NCBI GenBank assembly: GCA_958433005.1
Contig: CAUAWV010000064.1
Location: 1-5,724 of the forward strand
Direction of reading: 5' to 3'
Origin: an uncultured Collinsella sp.
Lineage (GTDB): Bacteria > Actinomycetota > Coriobacteriia > Coriobacteriales > Coriobacteriaceae
Length of the DNA stretch: 5,724 bases
Made by a program: the position numbers and the translations under genes. Shown here piece after piece: positions 1 through 4,973 of this stretch (position 1 is the stretch's first letter; each line of letters starts with the position of its first letter). The notes beneath the pieces were generated by a model that was not told where the DNA came from, made no database searches, and saw nothing but the letters and a program-made list of their open reading frames with translations.

Positions 1-75
1 GTCGCTCGCTGGCATTGCCAAAACATCGGCGTTTCCTTGGTTGTCAAATGATCTGTAGGGAGTCATTGGGGACAT
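1..75 (-). CDS. possible 5' end of a minus-strand gene cut by the window edge
   Basis: On the minus strand a frame opens after a TAA at 90-88 and stays open to the left edge. Candidate ATG starts are at 75-73 and 66-64. The readable peptide begins MSPMTPYRSFDNQG and is 25 residues long at the edge. An AAGG lies only about two bases before the first ATG, which is too close for a normal ribosome binding site. About 18 bases further upstream a TAAAAT could serve as a -10 box. The frame is too short to separate from chance, and I do not recognise a family. Confidence 0.15.
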   Translation of the reverse strand, partial: MSPMTPYRSFDNQGNADVLAMPASD

Positions 76-141
76 TGCCTTGATATTTTATTCAGTCGGC
101 TGTGATGGCATTTGAGCTGCTTACCTGCTTAAAGTAATTGA

Positions 142-315
142 CGGCATAAGTCCGCTATCGAAAATATTGCTCAAAATATCGTTCAAGAAGTCGCGGAGCG
201 ATTTTTGATGGGTCGCGCGTCAAGTGATTTGGCAAGTTCTTGGTTAGATATTGGTCAGTTTTGGGGCAACCTTGCCAAAAGCTTGACGAATGCAAATTTA
301 GACGTCAGCGAATGA
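142..315 (+). pseudogene. possible gene remnant, 58 codons including the stop, no clear start
   Basis: The frame is open from just after a TGA at 139-141 to a TGA at 313-315. It reads as plausible protein, for example SAIENIAQNIVQEVAERFL followed by a stretch with SSWLDIGQFWGNLAK near the end. The composition looks like a soluble helical C-terminus rather than random translation, but I do not recognise a family. The only usual start codons are TTG at 205 and ATG at 208, which would leave about 36 residues, and neither has a clear Shine-Dalgarno. Other frames just upstream also have short protein-like pieces (such as VIDGISPLSKILLK in frame 2 around 137-178), so a frameshifted, decayed gene is possible. 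Chance is a real alternative at this length. Confidence 0.25.
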
Positions 316-379
316 ACACTTTGAGCGAGCTCGGTGCAAAATTCTGGGCTGATTCTCGATAATCGCCTTCAATCGCCCC

Positions 380-406
380 TTGCCAAGCGCTGGCCTCGCT
401 TACAAT
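380..406 (+). promoter_or_regulatory. candidate promoter for prmC
   Basis: A good -10 hexamer, TACAAT, lies at 401-406. TTGCCA at 380-385 could be the -35 box, but the spacer would be only 15 bases; with a 17-base spacer the hexamer is the weaker CCTTGC at 378-383. Transcription would start near 413, giving a leader of about 40 bases before the prmC start. The proposed -35 overlaps one copy of the repeated 8-mer CTTGCCAA. This is motif reading only. Confidence 0.35.
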
Positions 407-454
407 CTGCTCCGACATTCGCGCGCCGTCCGGCGCTTAAGAGGGGAGGGCCCC

Positions 455-1705
455 ATGGCAAACGAGATTTGGACCATCAAGCGTTGTCTCGAGTGGACCA
501 AGGAGTACCTGGCCGAGCGCGGCGAGGAGCACCCCCGTCTTTCTGCCGAGTGGCTGCTGTGCGCGGCCACGGGCCTGGCGCGTATCGACTTGTATATGCG
601 CATGGACGAGACGCTTAACGCAGCCCAGCTCGAGACCATGCACGCGGCCGTCGTTCGTCGCGCCAAAGGCGAGCCGCTGCAGTACATCACCGGCAGCACG
701 CAGTTTCGCATGATCGACGTCGCGTGCGCCCCCGGCGTGCTCATCCCGCGCCCCGAGACCGAGATGCTCGTCGAAGAAGTCCTGAACTATCTGGATACCG
801 AGGTGCTGAGCCCCGAGGCCGCTGCCCGTCAGCGTGTTGAGCTGCCTTGGAACGATGAGGTCGAGCAGGCCCGCAAAGCCGAGGCGGCGCTGGCCGACGA
901 ACGCGCGACCGCCGAGCGCCGTGCTGCCAACCTGACGGCCGCCGATGAGGCTGCGCTGGGTAGCGACGTGCTCGGTAGCCGCGCCTATGCCGAGGAGCTT
1001 GCCGATCGCGAGGCCGAGGAAGCCGCCGCGCAAGCAGCAGAAGCCGAAGCCGCAAAAGCCGCCGAGCCCGAGCTCGACGAATACGACATCGCCATCGAGG
1101 GCGCCGACCAGGAGACGGTTTCAGCTCAGGATGCCGCTGCGCCTGCCCCAGCCGAGCCCCGCACTGCCCGCGTTCTCGAGGTCGGCTGCGGCACGGGCTG
1201 CATTTCGCTCTCCCTTGCCTGGGAGCGCCGCGGCCACGTTACCTGCACTGCTACCGATATCGAGCCGCGCGCCATCGACCTTGCTACCAAAAACCGCGAT
1301 GCGCTTGGCCTCACGTCCGACGAGGTCGCCTTCAGCCTCACAAACCTGGTGAGCTCCATTCCCCGCGAAGAGTGGGGCACCTTTGACGTACTCGTCTCCA
1401 ACCCGCCCTACATCCCCACCGATGTCATGCGCTCGCTGCCGCATGAGGTCAAGGACTTTGAGCCCGATCTGGCGCTCGAGGGCGGTGCCGACGGCCTCGA
1501 TATCTTCCGCCGCCTGCTCAACGCGGCGCCTTACATGCTGCGCGCCGGCGGCCTGTTTGCCTGCGAGCTCTACGAGGGTACCCTCGATGCCGCGGCCGAG
1601 CTCTGTCGCCAGGCAGGCCTTTCGGACGTGCGTATCGTCCATGACCTTACCGATCGCCCCCGCATCGTCCGAGCCATCGTCACCGAGCCCAAGCAGCGCC
1701 AGTAA
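455..1705 (+). CDS. prmC: peptide chain release factor N5-glutamine methyltransferase PrmC (HemK), with a long internal insertion
   Basis: PrmC uses S-adenosylmethionine to methylate the glutamine of the GGQ motif in release factors RF1 and RF2, which improves peptide release at stop codons; it acts in the cytoplasm. The 416-residue product has a helical N-terminal release-factor-binding region (about 1-85), the PRPETE segment at 98-103, SAM-binding motif I VLEVGCGTG at 240-248, an acidic D268 at the end of the next strand, and the catalytic NPPY at 316-319. Later come EGGADGLDIFRRL and a family-typical C-terminus with DLTDRPRIVRA. Usual PrmC proteins are about 280 residues; the excess is a charged, Ala/Glu-rich insertion at about 112-236, between PRPETE and motif I. 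I chose ATG 455 because GAGGGGAGG at 441-449 is an excellent Shine-Dalgarno; a TTG at 380 in the same frame would add 25 unlike-family residues. No terminator is seen after the stop. The identification is firm. Confidence 0.94.
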   Translation: MANEIWTIKRCLEWTKEYLAERGEEHPRLSAEWLLCAATGLARIDLYMRMDETLNAAQLETMHAAVVRRAKGEPLQYITGSTQFRMIDVACAPGVLIPRPETEMLVEEVLNYLDTEVLSPEAAARQRVELPWNDEVEQARKAEAALADERATAERRAANLTAADEAALGSDVLGSRAYAEELADREAEEAAAQAAEAEAAKAAEPELDEYDIAIEGADQETVSAQDAAAPAPAEPRTARVLEVGCGTGCISLSLAWERRGHVTCTATDIEPRAIDLATKNRDALGLTSDEVAFSLTNLVSSIPREEWGTFDVLVSNPPYIPTDVMRSLPHEVKDFEPDLALEGGADGLDIFRRLLNAAPYMLRAGGLFACELYEGTLDAAAELCRQAGLSDVRIVHDLTDRPRIVRAIVTEPKQRQ

Positions 1706-1719
1706 TATTTATTAACTGG

Positions 1720-1748
1720 TTAACAAAAATTATAAATTAGTTTATAAT
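1720..1748 (+). promoter_or_regulatory. hicAB promoter
   Basis: TTAACA at 1720-1725 and a perfect TATAAT at 1743-1748 are separated by 17 bases, a near-consensus housekeeping sigma promoter. It lies in a very AT-rich gap (5 G or C in the 45 bases 1706-1750) between prmC and hicA. Transcription would start near 1755 and reach the hicA start at 1774 after a short leader. The toxin-antitoxin pair can therefore be transcribed independently of prmC. Confidence 0.75.
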
Positions 1749-1749
1749 T
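1728..1749. promoter_or_regulatory. perfect palindrome over the hicAB -10 box, likely HicB operator
   Basis: AATTATAAA at 1728-1736 and TTTATAATT at 1741-1749 are exact reverse complements separated by the four bases TTAG. The right arm contains the whole -10 hexamer, so a protein bound here would block RNA polymerase. HicB antitoxins commonly repress their own operon, and this HicB carries a predicted DNA-binding C-terminus, so HicB is the natural candidate. A second, smaller inverted repeat (TTAAC, TG, GTTAA at 1712-1723) overlaps the -35 box. Binding is inferred; AT-rich DNA forms such palindromes more easily than GC-rich DNA. Confidence 0.6.
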
Positions 1750-1773
1750 AGGACGGCTGAAAGAGGTCGGTCC

Positions 1774-1959
1774 ATGCAACCTCTTACCTTTCGGGAAATC
1801 ATTGCCCTACTCAAGCACGATGGATTCGTGAAGGTCGCGCAAGTCGGTAGTCATGCTAAGTATGTTTCTAGCGATCGTGTTGTCACCGTGAACGGCTCTG
1901 GTGGTGATCGACCAAAGAAGGGCACGTGGGCAAGTATTCGTCGCCAAGCTGGACGGTAG
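1774..1959 (+). CDS. hicA: HicA family type II toxin (mRNA interferase)
   Basis: HicA toxins are small double-stranded-RNA-binding-fold ribonucleases that cleave mRNA and halt translation until neutralised by HicB. The 61-residue product has the family's length and pattern: an N-terminal helix (FREIIALLKHDGF), the GSHAKY segment with the expected catalytic histidine H27, a strand with VVTVNG, then the late PKKGTWASIRRQAG segment that matches the usual 'P.KGTL.SI.KQAG' ending. The start at 1774 follows AAAGAGGT (1760-1767) with a six-base gap. The hicB start is 11 bases after the stop, the normal toxin-first order. The gene appears intact with its key histidine, so an active toxin is plausible; activity is not shown by sequence. 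Confidence 0.88.
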   Translation: MQPLTFREIIALLKHDGFVKVAQVGSHAKYVSSDRVVTVNGSGGDRPKKGTWASIRRQAGR

Positions 1960-1970
1960 TTGGAGGCAAA

Positions 1971-2417
1971 ATGAGGCAGCGATTTACCTATGACTGCGTT
2001 CTCATAAAAGAAGACGACGGTTACTGCGCCAGCTTCCCGCAGATTCCCGGCGCCTTTGCCGATGGCGATACGCGCGAAGACGCGATTGCCCATGCCACCG
2101 AGGCACTGATGGCGTTTTTGGCCGACGACCTCAACAACGGTTTGACTCCGGCGGGGTACGAACGCTCGGCCGAGGTCGTGGCCCTTTCAGTCGAAATCGA
2201 CCACGAGGACGCTCGGGAAGCGGCGTGCCGAACATTTAAAGACGCAGCGCTGGACCTCAAAGTCTCCGCTCCGCGGATTACCGCGCTGGTCAAAGCCGGA
2301 AAGCTCGATGTTGAACTCGTCGACGGCCGTCGGATGATAACGATAGACAGCATCGAGCGCTACGCCGCCCAAGAACGTCACGCCGGCAGGCCAAAGAAGT
2401 TCGTCGCAGTCCAATAA
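1971..2417 (+). CDS. hicB: HicB family antitoxin with C-terminal DNA-binding domain
   Basis: HicB binds and inhibits the HicA ribonuclease and usually represses the operon. Of 148 residues, the first 60 or so form the partial RNase H-like HicB fold: FTYDCVLIKEDDGYCASFPQIPG, then FADGDTREDAIAHATEAL. This matches the family's 'DGGY..SFPDLPG....G.T.EEA...A.EAL' pattern. From about 85 to 148 there is a second domain: DAALDLKVSAPRITALVKAG, a short beta part, ITIDSIERYAAQ and a basic tail AGRPKK. This resembles an excisionase or MerR-like winged helix-turn-helix. I start at ATG 1971, which follows GGAGG (1962-1966) by four bases; an upstream in-frame ATG at 1926 lies within hicA and would add 15 residues with no family match. 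It is probably translated with hicA from one mRNA. Confidence 0.9.
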   Translation: MRQRFTYDCVLIKEDDGYCASFPQIPGAFADGDTREDAIAHATEALMAFLADDLNNGLTPAGYERSAEVVALSVEIDHEDAREAACRTFKDAALDLKVSAPRITALVKAGKLDVELVDGRRMITIDSIERYAAQERHAGRPKKFVAVQ

Positions 2418-2551
2418 CCCCCTCACTTTCACCGACTACTAGAGCCGCTCACCAAACCAACATGCGCTCTGGGCAAATAGGTTGAACGTTTCGTGCGAGA
2501 ATGCCCCACAGTAAACAAACTTGCACCAGAACGTAAGGGGCTGGCATACAC

Positions 2552-3295
2552 ATGCAGACGGTCTATCGGGTATACGAGGGAACGCGCGAGCCGCATCGGC
2601 TTGCCGTCGAGCGCACGGCCGAGGTGCTCGGCCGCGGCGGCCTGGCTTTGATCCCGACCGAGACCGTCTACGGTGTCGCCGTGGCAGTCAACGCCTTCTC
2701 GGACGCCGTGCCCCAAGATACAAGCGAATTCCCATCGTGGCCGCGCGATCCGCAGACTGCCGTCAATGGCGCCGCAGTTCCTGCGCTCGGCACCGGCTAT
2801 CGCCGTATCTTCACTCTCAAGCAACGTGAACTCACGCAAACCGTCGCTTGGCTGGTCGATGGCGTCGAAGCACTCGACCGCTATGGCGTGGATATCCCGG
2901 AAGATGCCCGCATACTCGCGCGACGATGCTGGCCGGGAGCCCTGACTATCGTGGTCAAGGCAGCCCCCTGCGTGCCGACCTTTATGCGCGCCGCCGACGA
3001 CACGGTGGCACTTCGCGCTTCGGCCTCGCCCGTGGTGCAGGCGCTCATTCGCGCCTGTGGCAGCCCCCTTGCCTGCACCAGCGCCAACACGCACGGTGCG
3101 CCCTCGCCGGCAAGCTTTGCCGCCGTCGAGGGTCGCATCCTGGAGGGGGTCGATGTTGCCGTCGACGCCGGTGAGACCCCGTGTCGCGACGCCTCGACCA
3201 TCGTGTCGTTCCAGCACGGCGGGCTCCAGATCCTGCGCCAAGGCGCACTTCCCGCATCAGAGATCGAACGGGTCCTGTCCGACCCGATGCAATAG
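2552..3295 (+). CDS. tsaC: L-threonylcarbamoyladenylate synthase (TsaC/YrdC/Sua5 family), with an insertion
   Basis: The enzyme makes threonylcarbamoyl-AMP from threonine, bicarbonate and ATP, the first step of the t6A37 modification in ANN-decoding tRNAs. The 247-residue product shows GGLALIPTETVYG at 29-41, the KxR motif KQR at 90-92, WPGALTIVV at 127-135, the TSAN motif at 176-179 followed by GAPSP, and ASTIV at 214-218 before ILRQGALP. There is no room for the C-terminal domain of long Sua5 proteins, so it is the short TsaC type. Between VYG and the KxR lysine there are 49 residues where E. coli TsaC has about 18, so roughly 30 are inserted (about 46-82). The start at 2552 follows AAGGGG (2535-2540) with an 11-base gap. 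The 134-base gap after hicB shows no convincing promoter or terminator. It probably shares an mRNA with glpK. Confidence 0.9.
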   Translation: MQTVYRVYEGTREPHRLAVERTAEVLGRGGLALIPTETVYGVAVAVNAFSDAVPQDTSEFPSWPRDPQTAVNGAAVPALGTGYRRIFTLKQRELTQTVAWLVDGVEALDRYGVDIPEDARILARRCWPGALTIVVKAAPCVPTFMRAADDTVALRASASPVVQALIRACGSPLACTSANTHGAPSPASFAAVEGRILEGVDVAVDAGETPCRDASTIVSFQHGGLQILRQGALPASEIERVLSDPMQ

Positions 3296-3308
3296 AAAGG
3301 TGTAAGCG

Positions 3309-4850
3309 ATGTCGTTGAATCTGGGCAGCCTGGGCATGGAAGATGCCTCGTTTAACTTTGGCGGTTCCTACATCATGGCGCTCGACTGCGGCACCACCTC
3401 GGTACTTGCGACCATCGTCGACGAGTACGGATGCATCGTCGCGCAGGCACGTCGCAGCGTCAAAACCAGCTTCCCACGTCCCGGTTGGGTAGAGCAAGAC
3501 CCCATGGCGGTCCTTGCCAGCCAGATCGCCGTCATGATGGAAGTCCAGTTTAAGAGCGGTATCCACTCCGACCGCATTGCCGCCATCGGCATCTCCAACC
3601 AGCGCGAGACCACGGTGGTCTGGGACCGCGTGAGCGGTCAGCCGATCTATAACGCCATCGTATGGCAGTGCCGCCGTACCGCGCCGGCAATCGACGCGTT
3701 GGTTGAACAGGGTTGCGAGGAGCTGGTGCGCTCCCGCACGGGACTCACGCTCGACCCGTATTTCTCGGCCTCCAAGGTACAGTGGATTCTCGACAACGTC
3801 GACGGCGCACGCGAGAGCGCGGCGGCGGGCGACCTCATGTTTGGCACCATCGACACCTGGCTCATCTACAACCTCACCGGCGGCCAGGTCTTTGCCACCG
3901 ACTACACCAATGCCAGCCGCACGGCACTCTTTAATATCTATACGCTCGATTGGGACGACGACCTGCTGGCGCTCTTTGACGTTCCACGTTCCATGATGCC
4001 CGAGGTTCGCTGGAGCTCGGGTGACTACGGCCGCGTCGCGAGCGACATCATGACCAACATGCCGCCCATCATGGGTGTGGCGGGCGACCAGCAGGCGTCG
4101 CTGTTCGGTCACTGCTGCTTCCATCCCGGCCAGACCAAAAACACCTATGGCACGGGCTGCTTTATGCTCATGAACACCGGCGACGAGATCGTCGAATCCA
4201 AGAACGGTCTGGTCTCCACCATCGGTATCGCTGCGAACGGGAAGATCAGCTATGCGCTCGAGGGCTCCATCTTTGCTGCCGGTTCCACCATGAACTGGCT
4301 TCGCAACAACATGGGCATCATCTCGAGCGTGAGCGAGTCGGCACAACTCGCCGCTTCGATTAGCGACAACGAGGGCTGCTACTTCGTTCCCGCCTTTGCG
4401 GGTCTGGGCGCTCCCTGGTGGGACCCGCATGCCCGCGGTATCGTGTGCGGTCTGACCGGCGCCTCGAGCCGTGCGACCATCGTACGTGCCGCCTGCGAAT
4501 CCATGGCATATCAGAGCTACGACGTGCTGCGCGCCATGGAGCAGGACGTGGGGCTTTCGATCGAGCGCCTGTCTGTCGATGGCGGTGCCTCGCGCAACGA
4601 GTTCATCATGCAATTCCAGGCCGACCTGCTGGATATTCCCGTGCTGCAATGCGAGACGGTGGAGACCACGGCAATCGGTGCCGCGTACTTGGCGGGTCTT
4701 GCCGTCGGCTATTGGGAAGACCTGGAAGAGCTGGAGCAAAATGCCCAGATCGTTAGGACCTTCCTTCCCCACATGTCCGCCGAGCGCCGCGAACAAAACC
4801 TTGCGGGCTGGTGTGATGCAGTCAGGCGCTCGCTCAGTACCGCACAGTAG
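3309..4850 (+). CDS. glpK: glycerol kinase (FGGY family)
   Basis: Glycerol kinase phosphorylates glycerol with ATP to sn-glycerol 3-phosphate. The 513 residues cover both FGGY domains, and the match runs end to end. Compared with the E. coli enzyme, the glycerol-contacting residues are kept: R99-E100 in NQRETT, W119, Y151 in DPYFSASK, and D260-Q261 in GDQQASLFG. Also seen are KNTYGTGCFMLMNTG at 277-291, PAFAGLGAPWW, and LSVDGGASRNEF at 421-432. Odd points: the phosphate loop reads DCGTTSVLA (26-34) instead of the usual DQGTTSSRA, so E. coli Arg17 is Leu33; WVEQDP replaces WVEHDP. The loop before GDQQ has no histidine like that phosphorylated by HPr in Enterococcus, and M251 sits where E. coli has the fructose-bisphosphate-binding Arg236. 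The start at 3309 follows AGAAAGG (3294-3300) by eight bases and gives a 16-residue extension over E. coli. It lies 13 bases after tsaC. A related FGGY kinase with another substrate is less likely. Confidence 0.9.
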   Translation: MSLNLGSLGMEDASFNFGGSYIMALDCGTTSVLATIVDEYGCIVAQARRSVKTSFPRPGWVEQDPMAVLASQIAVMMEVQFKSGIHSDRIAAIGISNQRETTVVWDRVSGQPIYNAIVWQCRRTAPAIDALVEQGCEELVRSRTGLTLDPYFSASKVQWILDNVDGARESAAAGDLMFGTIDTWLIYNLTGGQVFATDYTNASRTALFNIYTLDWDDDLLALFDVPRSMMPEVRWSSGDYGRVASDIMTNMPPIMGVAGDQQASLFGHCCFHPGQTKNTYGTGCFMLMNTGDEIVESKNGLVSTIGIAANGKISYALEGSIFAAGSTMNWLRNNMGIISSVSESAQLAASISDNEGCYFVPAFAGLGAPWWDPHARGIVCGLTGASSRATIVRAACESMAYQSYDVLRAMEQDVGLSIERLSVDGGASRNEFIMQFQADLLDIPVLQCETVETTAIGAAYLAGLAVGYWEDLEELEQNAQIVRTFLPHMSAERREQNLAGWCDAVRRSLSTAQ

Positions 4851-4883
4851 GGCTGCGATGGGCTGCTCGATACAACAAACCGC

Positions 4884-4889
4884 TAAACT
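4884..4889 (+). promoter_or_regulatory. weak candidate -10 box for upp
   Basis: TAAACT at 4884-4889 is the best -10-like hexamer in the 123-base gap between glpK and upp. No recognisable -35 box lies 16 to 18 bases upstream. If used, transcription would begin near 4896 and give a leader of roughly 78 bases containing the small hairpins described separately. Read-through from glpK is equally possible. Confidence 0.22.
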
Positions 4890-4904
4890 AATGCATGGCG
4901 TGCG

Positions 4905-4950
4905 GCGGCAACATTGCTGCGCGCCTTGTCAGCAAGGCCGTTTTGCGGCC
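4905..4950 (+). promoter_or_regulatory. three small hairpins in the upp leader, two mutually exclusive
   Basis: GCGGCA and TGCTGC (4905-4910, 4915-4920) can pair with one G-U. GCCTTG and CAAGGC (4923-4928, 4933-4938) pair perfectly around a four-base loop. GGCCG and CGGCC (4936-4940, 4946-4950) pair around five bases and share 4936-4938 with the second hairpin, so those two cannot form together. The second is followed by CG and only four T, so it is at best a weak intrinsic terminator for glpK. The arrangement could be an attenuator or chance in GC-rich DNA. Confidence 0.3.
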
Positions 4951-4973
4951 GCAACGAAAGGGGCAATCAACCC

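Larger units (their letters stand above)
1..440. other. AT-richer region upstream of prmC without a convincing intact gene
   Basis: This stretch is visibly richer in A and T than the coding DNA that follows and has frequent stops in all forward frames. It ends at the ribosome binding site of prmC. Three things can be seen in it: a 58-codon open stretch with no good start (142-315), a 25-codon minus-strand frame that runs off the left edge (1-75), and the 8-mer CTTGCCAA at 271-278 and 379-386 with its reverse complement at 229-236. In many bacteria prfA lies directly upstream of prmC; no prfA 3' end is recognisable here. I infer a non-conserved, possibly rearranged junction. I found no tRNA and no U-tailed terminator in it. 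Confidence 0.5.

Noticed and set aside
259..280. Bulged hairpin TTTTGGGGCAACCTTGCCAA with following A bases
   Set aside because: The stem needs a two-base bulge and a two-base loop and has no T run after it, so neither a terminator nor an operator can be supported.
380..454. Upstream TTG start for PrmC adding 25 residues
   Set aside because: ATG 455 has a near-perfect Shine-Dalgarno and matches the family N-terminus; the extension does not, and it would include the proposed promoter.
334..618. Forward open frame of 94 codons overlapping the prmC start
   Set aside because: It is out of frame with prmC over most of its length, is rich in Arg, Ala and Pro as expected of a shadow frame, and has no ribosome binding site as good as that of prmC.
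437..1033. Minus-strand open frame of 198 codons opposite prmC
   Set aside because: Antisense shadow of a confident gene with no recognisable motif.
3045..4796. Very long open frame on the minus strand opposite tsaC and glpK (583 codons)
   Set aside because: It lies antisense to two genes with clear family motifs, shows no recognisable domain, and such frames are common opposite G/C-ending codons in high-GC DNA.
4945..4952. GCGGCCGC palindrome before upp
   Set aside because: A rare-cutter restriction site that occurs by chance in GC-rich DNA; considered only as part of the leader hairpins.
4851..4973. Classical intrinsic terminator after glpK
   Set aside because: The best stem has six base pairs and is followed by only four T after a CG, too weak to call.
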